Below, one piece after another: positions 1 through 6,584 of a stretch of 64,000 bases of DNA; within the stretch, counting starts at the first letter, position 1; each line of letters begins with the position of its first letter. The notes beneath the pieces are model-generated. The model made no database searches and had not been told where the DNA came from. It worked only from the letters and a program-made list of their open reading frames with translations. The stretch lies in contig NZ_BRVM01000007.1 in assembly GCF_026011715.1 (NCBI RefSeq), positions 114,379 through 178,378 of the forward strand, read 5' to 3'. The DNA is from Cytobacillus sp. NCCP-133. Its GTDB lineage: Bacteria > Bacillota > Bacilli > Bacillales > Cytobacillaceae. The position numbers and the translations under genes were made by a program.

Positions 1-1
1 A

Positions 2-793
2 CTCATCCTTTGTCACGCTGCTTTCTTCAAGGAACATTCTCCGTTCACCGGCTGGAAGATAGGAAGCAAGCTTTTGTTCAATCACCCTTGGTGCTTCTCC
101 CTCAAGAATAGACAGGATTCCTTCAATCATCAAGCTCTTCAGCTTGGCTTCCTGCTTTGATTTCCTTTTCAGCTTATTGGCAAAAGGATGCCACAGCACA
201 TATCCCGTAAAGATTCCCAGCAGCGTCGCTACGAAAGCTGCACTAATGGCATGTCCCAAGCTGGTTGTATCATTCATATTCCCCAATGCTGCAATCAGCC
301 CAATAACGGCACCAAGAACACCCAGGGAAGGGGCATAGGTGCCTGCCTGGGAAAATATCAAGGCTCCTGATTGGTGCCGTTCTTCCATGGCTTCGATTTC
401 TTCGCTTAAAACATCCCGGATGTAATCAGCACTTTGACCGTCAACGGCCAATGACAATCCGCTTTTTAAAAAACGATCTTCGATTTCATTGGTTTTGACT
501 TCAAGGGCCAGCAGCCCTTCTTTTCTTGCCAGCTGGGCCCAGTCTGAAAACATTCGAATCATTTCAGCAGAATCCAAAAGTTTTTCTTCTTTAAATAAGA
601 CCCTAAATAATTTGGGCACCCTTTTTATTTCACTAGTCGGAAAAGCAATGGATACGGCCGCAGCTGTACCTAAAATAATAATCAGAATCGCTGCAGGGTT
701 AAGGAGAACAGAAAGACTTACCCCTTTATAGATCATCCCGGCTCCGACTGCTATGATCCCTAAAATAACTCCTATTATCGTTGTTTTATCCAT
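2..793 (-). CDS. motA: Flagellar motor stator protein MotA (3' end outside window)
   Basis: MotA is the membrane stator subunit that, with MotB, couples proton flow to flagellar rotation. 264 codons are visible before the gene runs off the left edge; the family is about 270 residues, so little is missing. The start MDKTTIIG, the motif VDGQSADYIRDVLSEEIEAM and the third-helix motif QAGTYAPSLGVLGAVIGLI match my memory of B. subtilis MotA more closely than the sodium-type MotP. Hydrophobic segments lie near both ends, with a charged cytoplasmic domain between them. The ATG at 793 is preceded by AGGTG. A sigma-D-like promoter lies about 50 nt upstream. motB would be expected next, beyond the window. 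Confidence 0.95.
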   Translation of the reverse strand, partial: MDKTTIIGVILGIIAVGAGMIYKGVSLSVLLNPAAILIIILGTAAAVSIAFPTSEIKRVPKLFRVLFKEEKLLDSAEMIRMFSDWAQLARKEGLLALEVKTNEIEDRFLKSGLSLAVDGQSADYIRDVLSEEIEAMEERHQSGALIFSQAGTYAPSLGVLGAVIGLIAALGNMNDTTSLGHAISAAFVATLLGIFTGYVLWHPFANKLKRKSKQEAKLKSLMIEGILSILEGEAPRVIEQKLASYLPAGERRMFLEESSVTKDE

Positions 794-842
794 CCGCGCC
801 ACACCTATCTATGTAGTGTAAAATCCACCCTATCTATTATTA

Positions 843-869
843 ATTTCGGATACTTTTAACAGTTCTTTA
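843..869 (-). promoter_or_regulatory. Sigma-D (flagellar) type promoter for motA
   Basis: On the minus strand TAAA (869-866) is followed after exactly 15 nt by TCCGAAAT (850-843). The B. subtilis sigma-D consensus is TAAA-N15-GCCGATAT, so 6 of 8 positions of the -10 element match. The site lies about 50 nt before the motA ATG, which suits a motility gene. Confidence 0.65.
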
Positions 870-903
870 GGAAATTTTTCTTAGATGTTTTTAAAATGCC
901 AAA

Positions 904-926
904 GGACAGGGAATTCCCCCTGTCCC
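904..926 (-). terminator. Hairpin downstream of the low-complexity gene
   Basis: GGACAGGG pairs with CCCTGTCC across a short AATTCC loop, immediately 3' of the gene ending at 938. A weak T-rich stretch follows on the minus strand. Confidence 0.5.
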
Positions 927-937
927 AAATCAAGCGA

Positions 938-1315
938 TTAGAACCAGCGGCAGCCGCAGAATCCTCTGTGTCTTCTGCGGTCATCCTCTGCCCCGCGTCT
1001 GCGTCGGCAGCCTCTTCCAGAACCGGCTAAATCCCTATTAAACCATAGATCTCCAGCACCAGCTACTCTGTCACGATGATGCCTTCTGCGATCATCTTCT
1101 GCTCCGCCAACTTTATCTCCACATCCGCAATGTCTTCCTCGTCTGTCCTTAACACCTGCAATATCGTCATCACGGTGATGTTTTCTGCGTCTGTCTTCAG
1201 CACCAGCTACATCATCGCGTCGTCTATCATCTTCTTCTCTGACAATGACTCTGTCAGCACGAATTTCTACTTCATCTGCATTAATCTCAAATCGTCTTCT
1301 CCAATCTCTAGACAT
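938..1315 (-). CDS. Low-complexity Arg/Asp-rich repeat protein, unknown function
   Basis: Encodes 125 residues from the ATG at 1315, which has a GGGGG ribosome site 8 nt upstream; a longer in-frame start lacks one. The N-terminus (MSRDWRRRFEINADEVEIRA) looks ordinary. The rest is built from imperfect repeats of about 12-15 residues around AGAEDRRRKHHRD, rich in R, D, H and G, ending in a Cys/Trp tail (GFCGCRWF). I do not recognise the family. Such extreme composition is seen in some spore-coat proteins, but no coat motif is visible, so that is only a guess. The opposite strand is also open, a consequence of the repeat codons. Confidence 0.6.
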   Translation of the reverse strand: MSRDWRRRFEINADEVEIRADRVIVREEDDRRRDDVAGAEDRRRKHHRDDDIAGVKDRRGRHCGCGDKVGGAEDDRRRHHRDRVAGAGDLWFNRDLAGSGRGCRRRRGAEDDRRRHRGFCGCRWF

Positions 1316-1412
1316 TCCAATACCCCCTTTCTTTCTTGATACTATAGAATATGTACACAAACTGTTTTCCGCATGGACAAATCCCCATTCTGTTTGAATT
1401 TGTGCATGTCAA

Positions 1413-1608
1413 ATAAGAAATGCGCAATCGCCTTGCCCACGAAGGAACGCAGACTAAGAACGCCACGTCCTGTGGCAACGTCTGCATGACCCCATCCTGG
1501 TGGCCTCAAGCGGGCCTCACGGAAAGGCGTTCTTTGCCTTTTTGAGAGGACCGACGTGTGACTTCAGGGAGGCAGTCGCTGAAGCTAGACAGTTATCGAC
1601 GTTCAAAA
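1413..1608 (+). repeat. Dispersed repeat family A, copy 1 (long form)
   Basis: Begins TAAGAAATGCGCAATCGCC and ends CTAGACAGTTATCGACGTTC, the borders shared by all family A copies. It carries the long middle section, including the hairpin AAAGGC (1523-1528) / GCCTTT (1536-1541). It fills most of the 357-nt gap between two minus-strand genes. Confidence 0.85.
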
Positions 1609-1628
1609 ATTTATCTTATCTTTTAAAT

Positions 1629-1662
1629 CAAAAAAACTTCTTTCCTGGTTAGGAGAGAAGTT
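1629..1662 (-). terminator. Terminator of the STAS gene
   Basis: On the minus strand AACTTCT-ct-CCT pairs with AGG-aa-AGAAGTT and is followed by seven T, directly after the gene ending at 1673. Confidence 0.8.
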
Positions 1663-1672
1663 GTTAAGTCAG

Positions 1673-2134
1673 CTATATTTTTTGAAATACAAGTTTGTTG
1701 ATTTTCATCAGATGCATTAAAGCCGCCTGGAAAGTTGCATGTGTTTCTGCATTCAGCTCAATGCCAGACAGGACAATTTCCTTTATCAGCTGCGGGGTCA
1801 TGCCAACAAAATAAGGTTTTACCCCCATTAGATTAATCGATTCAGTCAAATTTTTGATTTGCTGGCCTAATTCTACCAGGCACATTCTCTCAATTCGATC
1901 AATTGTAATATCGGTAAAATCAATAATGGCGAATTCGACATCATGGTCCTTAATATAATTCAGGATCTTGACTGTAATCTTTTCAAACCTTTCTGCCATC
2001 AGAAGGCCTGTAATAGGCACCAAAATCGTTTTGGGGACAATGGATGGAATAATTGGGGCAGTCATATCGGCAATTGCTGCTTCGTATTCCTCCACCCTTC
2101 TCTCCAGAGTTTTTATATACTCATCTTTATTCAT
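1673..2134 (-). CDS. STAS-domain protein, RsbR/RsbS-like
   Basis: 153 residues. A short N-terminal coiled-coil-like stretch (KTLERRVEEYEAAIADM, about 9-25) leads into one STAS domain (about 30-148). The domain opens with the PIIPSIVPKTILVPITG signature of RsbR-family C-termini and has the typical IIDFTDI beta strand. In B. subtilis these proteins form the stressosome that feeds the sigma-B pathway. The phosphorylated-Thr region (VVDTMVAH in RsbRA) is rewritten here as IDRIERMCLVEL, so signalling may differ. The start at 2134 has GGAGAA upstream. The N-terminal sensor domain of full RsbR proteins is absent. Confidence 0.75.
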   Translation of the reverse strand: MNKDEYIKTLERRVEEYEAAIADMTAPIIPSIVPKTILVPITGLLMAERFEKITVKILNYIKDHDVEFAIIDFTDITIDRIERMCLVELGQQIKNLTESINLMGVKPYFVGMTPQLIKEIVLSGIELNAETHATFQAALMHLMKINKLVFQKI

Positions 2135-2195
2135 AGAAGCTTCTCCTCGATCGTTAGTCCAATTTCAGGGTGGGGGAACTTATTTAGAATCCGGA

Positions 2196-2570
2196 CTAGA
2201 ATAATTTATTGTTTATTTTCTCTTCGTAATTTTTAAAAATGGATGAATTCGTATTTTGCCTTCTTTTTGACATTATGCTATTAAACCGAAGCATTTTTTC
2301 ATTCAGCTTCTGCTGAAGTTCTTTCTTCTCTTCACTGTTATTGCACTTTTTAATTAAGTCTTCGATCGTTAGCATTTCTTGCTTCATTTGGCTTTCTTCC
2401 TCAGTATAGCCTGCATTTTTCAGAATACGGTATGCCATCCTCAGATTTTCCGGCACTGATGCTAAATCATCGAAAGGCATTGGTTTGCCGTAGCCGGGCA
2501 AGTTTTCAAATTCTCCATTCTTGTATGCCCTTTTAATCCGGTCCTCCGAAATAATGGTAAACAAGTCCAT
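2196..2570 (-). CDS. DUF1992 (DnaJ homologue C28 conserved domain) protein
   Basis: 124 residues. The N-terminal 75 residues match the DUF1992 pattern: an IIxEDRIKRA(Y)KNGEF opening, then the LPGYGKPM block and a NLRMAYRILKNAGY helix. The remainder is helical and charged (residues 60-120). This small cytoplasmic family is found across Bacilli and its biochemical role is unknown. The ATG at 2570 follows an AAGGGGGAA ribosome site. It lies 119 nt downstream of the peroxiredoxin gene on the same strand, so co-transcription is possible. Confidence 0.75.
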   Translation of the reverse strand: MDLFTIISEDRIKRAYKNGEFENLPGYGKPMPFDDLASVPENLRMAYRILKNAGYTEEESQMKQEMLTIEDLIKKCNNSEEKKELQQKLNEKMLRFNSIMSKRRQNTNSSIFKNYEEKINNKLF

Positions 2571-2689
2571 ACGTTCAGTTCCCCCTTTACATAGTTTGTT
2601 TCCTCTAATTATATAGATTAGACGCTGTTAATTAAAGTAATTATATGTTAGGGCTATGCGGAAAAAGAGGAAGCTCTTACTTCCTCCGT

Positions 2690-3277
2690 CTATATTTTCC
2701 CTATTAAATTCGGATCCCGGATGACTCCCGGCTGACCCGGCTGCCAATTTGCAGGCACTCCCTGCCCTGTCTGCTGCGCAAATTGAACTCCCTGCAGGAT
2801 TCTAACATGTTCATGAAGGTTACGTCCAACTTCCCCAGGATAAATTAATTTTGCAGCGATCACTCCATTTGGATCAATAAAAACAGAAGCTCTTACAGCT
2901 GCACCCGACTTTTCATCAAGTACCCGGTAGGCTCTGCTGATGCCATGTGTTCGATCGCTCACCATTGGATAGTTTACTTTTTTTAATGAAGGAGATGTTT
3001 CCTTAAATACTTTATGAGCGTATACACTATCCGTGCTAATGGACATCACTTCACAATTAAGTGCTTTTAAATATGGCTGAACAGCGGCGACCGCCGCCAA
3101 TTCTGTTGGTCAGACAAAGGTAAAGTCGCTTGGATAAAAAAAAAGCAATACCCATTTTCCCTTATAATTCTCCAGATTCACTTTCTTTATTTGGCTGTCT
3201 ATAATGGCATCCGCTATGAATATGGGAGCACGATCTCCTCGTCCGGCACAAAAACCGGCCTCACTTTGCCCATTCAT
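2690..3277 (-). CDS. Peroxiredoxin, probable selenoprotein (UGA at the catalytic position)
   Basis: AhpC/Prx-fold thiol peroxidase that would reduce H2O2 and organic peroxides. From ATG 3277 (GGAGG 9 nt upstream) to the stop at 2690 the frame is 195 codons, normal for the family, with one interruption: TGA at 3112-3110, codon 56. The context is FYPSDFTFV-[UGA]-PTEL, where the family has FYP(x)DFTFVCPTE, so UGA replaces exactly the peroxidatic Cys. The other active-site residues remain (Pro and Thr of PxxxTxxC, and Arg of [11 protein letters not shown]). A SECIS-like hairpin follows the UGA. The usual resolving Cys of CPANW is Val (GVPANWQPG); other Cys are C10 and C75. Read conventionally, only a 136-residue fragment from TTG 3100 would be called. 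The alternative is a nonsense-mutated pseudogene, but no other lesion is present. Confidence 0.8.
3080..3112 (-). promoter_or_regulatory. Putative bacterial SECIS element with its UGA
   Basis: UGA occupies 3112-3110. Then come 17 nt and a GGUC tetraloop (3092-3089) closed by a perfect 5-bp stem, GCGGC (3097-3093) with GCCGC (3088-3084). Further down AACA (3107-3104) can pair with UGUU (3083-3080) across a 6-nt asymmetric bulge. Bacterial SECIS elements lie inside the coding region just after UGA, with a small apical loop bearing G in its first two positions; the E. coli fdhF loop also contains GGUC. SelB binding is inferred, not shown. Confidence 0.7.
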
Positions 3278-3440
3278 TCACGATTCCCTCCCTTCAGCCT
3301 TCCTCTTCTGCTTTATATAAATATGCACATGAAGGAAAATATGAACGTAAAAAGAATGAAATTAGCTTCCATACATAGTCCTTAACCGCAGGGGAAAAAT
3401 AGTAAAAGATCGCAATTCTACTGAAGAAAGGGGCATGATC

Positions 3441-3629
3441 ATGTCACGTGGAGTACATTTCAACCATAAAAGAAAGCATCATCCAGGGAACTTCCCAGAA
3501 CTTACAATGGTAGAACAGCATACAACCGAAGCACAAGAAGACGAGGAATTAATTGTAACCCAGGAATCATTTAAAAACCGTTTTGAAGAAGATGAAGCAA
3601 AAGAGCTTGAGGATCGTGCAAAAGAATAA
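3441..3629 (+). CDS. Small acidic hypothetical protein
   Basis: 62 residues from ATG 3441, chosen because the AAAGGGG site ends 7 nt upstream; the ATG at 3435 is too close to it. The N-terminus is basic (MSRGVHFNHKRKHHPGNF). The C-terminal half is Glu/Asp-rich and helical (ESFKNRFEEDEAKELEDRAK). There is no signal peptide or membrane segment. A strong terminator follows directly, so it is a separate transcription unit. I do not recognise a family. Confidence 0.6.
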   Translation: MSRGVHFNHKRKHHPGNFPELTMVEQHTTEAQEDEELIVTQESFKNRFEEDEAKELEDRAKE

Positions 3630-3635
3630 GATTTA

Positions 3636-3664
3636 GGGTCTGAATCACTTCAGACCCATTTTTT
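3636..3664. terminator. Bidirectional terminator between the small gene and hutH
   Basis: GGGTCTGAA (3636-3644) pairs perfectly with TTCAGACCC (3649-3657), followed by ATTTTTTT on the plus strand. The convergent hutH gene stops at 3664. Confidence 0.85.
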
Positions 3665-5157
3665 TATATTGCTTCAATATCAATATTTTTAAGCCAGAAT
3701 GCACAAGCTTCAATGTCTTTCGAAAAAATACGGTCTTTTGTAATGGAAGACACAATTTTTCGGGCCTCATCATAGAATTTTTTCGTTTTATCTGCCATTT
3801 TATCTGGCCCTCTGTGTTCAGCAGCCTGCAATGCGCAAATCAATTCAATGGCCAGGACTTTGTTTACATTCTGGATAATCTGATAAGCATGCCTTGAACC
3901 AATTGTCCCCATACTTACATGATCCTCCTGATTAGCAGAAGATGGGATGGAGTCCACACTAGCAGGATGGGCAAGCGTCTTATTTTCGGAAACAAGAGAG
4001 GCTGCAACATACTGCATAATCATAGCGCCTGATTGCAGGCCTGGCTCAGGGCTTAAAAATGGCGGCAGATCACTAAGCTGGGGATTTACAAGCCTTTCGA
4101 TCCGGCGCTCTGAAATATTAGCAAGCTCCGCAACAGCAATTTTCATAAAATCCATTGCGAGTGCGATTGGCTGCCCGTGGAAATTCCCTCCCGAAATAAC
4201 GCTTTCTCCGTTATCAAAAATAAGGGGATTATCTGTTGCTGCATTCATCTCAATTTCAAGCTTTTCTTTTACATAATCAAGCGCCTGCCAGGAAGCACCA
4301 TGCACTTGAGGAATACAGCGGATGGAATAGGCATCCTGAACGCGAATTTCTCCCTGCCTGGTAATCAGGCTGCTTCCTGAGAGGTACTCCCGCACTCTCC
4401 TTGCAGTATCCACCTGCTGCTTATAGCCTCTTGCCTGATGGACATTTTCATCAAAGGCATCGATAATACCGTTCAGACCTTCCATTGTCACAGCGGCAAT
4501 CAACTCACTTTGATAAGCCAATCTTTCTGCTTCAAGATAGGCGACCACACCCATTGCCGTCATAGCCTGCGTGCCGTTGATCAGGGCCAGGCCTTCCTTG
4601 GCTTCCAGTACTAAAGGTGAAATCCCTTCCTCCTCCAGCACTTCTATAGCTGGTTTCCTTTCCCCTTTGTAAAATACCTCTCCCTCACCAAGCAGCACGA
4701 GTGCCAAATGGGAAAGGGGCGCCAAATCGCCGCTTGCTCCCAGCGAACCCTGCTGAGGAATGACCGGATGGATATTTTTATTAACCAGTTCAAGCAATGT
4801 TTCAATTAACACCGGGCGAACTCCTGAGAACCCTTTTAATAATGCGTTGGCTCTTAAAAGCAGCATCGCCCGGGATACAGATTCAGGAAATGATTCTCCA
4901 ACTCCGCATGCATGAGAGCGGATCAAATTTAACTGAAGGTCCTGAACATCTCCCTGGTCAATCCGCACATCGCTGAATTTTCCAAATCCTGTATTGATGC
5001 CATAAACCACTTTTTCTTCACTGACAATCTTCTTAACGGCTGTATGGCTGTTTTTTACACTTTTCATACTCTCTTCAGAGGCAGCAACTCTTTCTCCTTC
5101 AAATAAAACTCTTTTAATTTCATTCAGCGTAAGCTGGTTTCCGTTCAAGGTAACCAT
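3664..5157 (-). CDS. hutH: Histidine ammonia-lyase
   Basis: Deaminates L-histidine to urocanate, the first step of histidine breakdown. 497 residues, close to the roughly 508 of B. subtilis HutH. The Ala-Ser-Gly triad that cyclises to the MIO cofactor is at 141-143 ([16 protein letters not shown]). Other family blocks are [27 protein letters not shown] and [11 protein letters not shown]. The start MVTLNG at 5157 matches the family start and has GGGAGGG upstream. An alternative in-frame ATG at 5211 also has an excellent site (GGGGAGGATATGAA) and would add 18 residues; I cannot exclude it. No other hut genes are in the window, so the rest of the pathway lies elsewhere. A leader hairpin lies upstream. 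Confidence 0.95.
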   Translation of the reverse strand: MVTLNGNQLTLNEIKRVLFEGERVAASEESMKSVKNSHTAVKKIVSEEKVVYGINTGFGKFSDVRIDQGDVQDLQLNLIRSHACGVGESFPESVSRAMLLLRANALLKGFSGVRPVLIETLLELVNKNIHPVIPQQGSLGASGDLAPLSHLALVLLGEGEVFYKGERKPAIEVLEEEGISPLVLEAKEGLALINGTQAMTAMGVVAYLEAERLAYQSELIAAVTMEGLNGIIDAFDENVHQARGYKQQVDTARRVREYLSGSSLITRQGEIRVQDAYSIRCIPQVHGASWQALDYVKEKLEIEMNAATDNPLIFDNGESVISGGNFHGQPIALAMDFMKIAVAELANISERRIERLVNPQLSDLPPFLSPEPGLQSGAMIMQYVAASLVSENKTLAHPASVDSIPSSANQEDHVSMGTIGSRHAYQIIQNVNKVLAIELICALQAAEHRGPDKMADKTKKFYDEARKIVSSITKDRIFSKDIEACAFWLKNIDIEAI

Positions 5158-5247
5158 TTTATTTTCCCTCCCATACATTAAAGTCATCGCAGATCCTGTT
5201 AAATTTTCCATTTCATATCCTCCCCGGTACATTAGCGAGATAAAGAA

Positions 5248-5287
5248 AAGGCTGTATCTCAAACAAGGGTTTGAAATACAGCCTTTT
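5248..5287 (-). promoter_or_regulatory. Leader hairpin upstream of hutH, possible attenuator
   Basis: A near-perfect inverted repeat: AAGGCTGTAT-c-TCAAAC on the left and GTTTGA-a-ATACAGCCTT on the right. On the minus strand it is followed by TTTTCTTT, so it could terminate transcripts 90 nt before hutH. In B. subtilis the hut operon is controlled by HutP at a terminator between hutP and hutH. No hutP is visible here, so the controlling factor is unknown. Confidence 0.5.
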
Positions 5288-5505
5288 TAAAAGATTTATT
5301 CGCAGTGTGATTTTGTTGGTACTTCATCATCATCAGTCCAATATCAATATATTTTCAGAATATAATTAATTTTATGTGTCAAAGTGGATATTTGTCAATC
5401 ACTTTTTTACCATATTTTAACATATTAGAATGGTAGAATGGTAATACAGTAAAGGATTTTTACAAAAAGAAAAAGCCGGCACGCGCATCCAGCTTCTTAC
5501 AAATC

Positions 5506-6357
5506 CTATTCTTCCTTTTCAAAGCCTTTTCTTTTAAAAGCATGTTTTAATGTACTATACGTATCAATGCCGGTGAAATCCAAACCAAGCTGGATGGAAG
5601 TCTGGGCAACCTCAGGCCGAATGCCTGAAATGGTTGATTTTACACCCAGCAGCTTTAACCCGGCGGTTAATGAGAATATTTGATGGGCAACCATTGTATC
5701 AATTATGGGAACTCCCGATAAATCAATGAAAAGATGCTCAATATTTTCCTTCGCGCATTTTTGGGGTATTTGTTCAAGAAGCTTTTGGGCCCGCTCTGTG
5801 TCGATATTGCCAATCAGCGGCAAAACTGCAGTCGAATCTTTAATAGGAATAACCGGTGCCCCCAGCTCGTTAATTAGATTTTGCTGGGCTACAAGCCTTC
5901 TATTTGTTAGGTTATAATATTTCTCCGTAAACTTATTGATGAGTTTATCGAAAGCTGAATTAATAATCGAGCTCCACTTTAATACATCGGCTGTTGTCAC
6001 TTGATCCTGATTTTCTTTGATATACATCTGTACAAATTCCCAGAACGTTTCCCTGACATGGCTTAATGCTTCTAGGACTTCGAAAATGGGCGTATTAGAA
6101 TCAATTCTGCTTTCAGCAACAGTACTGGACCACTTTTCCATATTCTCTTTGAACACATCTTCGTCCTCAAGCAAAATTGTAGAAACTGTGTAATTAGTAA
6201 AGGCGTTTTGCTCCCTCAGCAAGTTCTCATATGCCGGGTCTGCATCTGCAGAGTAAATGGAATTTCTCTGCTTCTCTCTTGTTAAAAGCCACTTATCCGT
6301 TATGTTTTTTGAATTTGCTTGAATAAAGTCATATAGCTTTTTGTTTTTTGAATCCAT
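5506..6357 (-). CDS. RsbR-family stressosome protein (N-terminal sensor plus STAS)
   Basis: 283 residues from ATG 6357 (AAGGTG upstream; the longer in-frame start lacks a ribosome site). Residues about 1-155 form the non-haem-globin-like helical sensor domain typical of RsbR paralogues. The STAS domain runs from about 165 to 275, starting ELGAPVIPIKDSTAVLPLIG. Both Thr-containing phosphosite motifs of RsbRA are recognisable: IIDTMVAHQIF and the Thr of RPEVAQTSIQLG. It would act with RsbS/RsbT in the stressosome controlling sigma-B; those partners are not in this window. It is the second STAS protein in 6 kb, but the two are not adjacent. Confidence 0.88.
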   Translation of the reverse strand: MDSKNKKLYDFIQANSKNITDKWLLTREKQRNSIYSADADPAYENLLREQNAFTNYTVSTILLEDEDVFKENMEKWSSTVAESRIDSNTPIFEVLEALSHVRETFWEFVQMYIKENQDQVTTADVLKWSSIINSAFDKLINKFTEKYYNLTNRRLVAQQNLINELGAPVIPIKDSTAVLPLIGNIDTERAQKLLEQIPQKCAKENIEHLFIDLSGVPIIDTMVAHQIFSLTAGLKLLGVKSTISGIRPEVAQTSIQLGLDFTGIDTYSTLKHAFKRKGFEKEE

Positions 6358-6584
6358 GATTTCACCTTGTCTTTCCATTTGTAAAGATACTGTATGTACC
6401 ATTGTAGAATGAATGGTCAATAAATTGGAAGCAATACACCTTATAACTTTCTCATTCCTTATCTTTTTAAAACAGCAGGCTGTTTATATAAGATAGCCCC
6501 CTTATTACAAATTTTGAAGCTTTTCCGCTATACTGAGTAAGGATAGAAAAGGATTAAGAATTGCCTTAATTGAAAGGAGTTACT

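Noticed and set aside
1076..1339. Plus-strand ORF of 87 codons opposite the low-complexity gene
   Set aside because: It mirrors the repeat codons of the minus-strand gene, has no ribosome site and no recognisable sequence.
2690..3100. A stand-alone 136-residue protein starting at TTG 3100
   Set aside because: It lacks the peroxiredoxin N-terminal half, has no ribosome site before TTG, and the upstream frame is homologous and continuous apart from the UGA.
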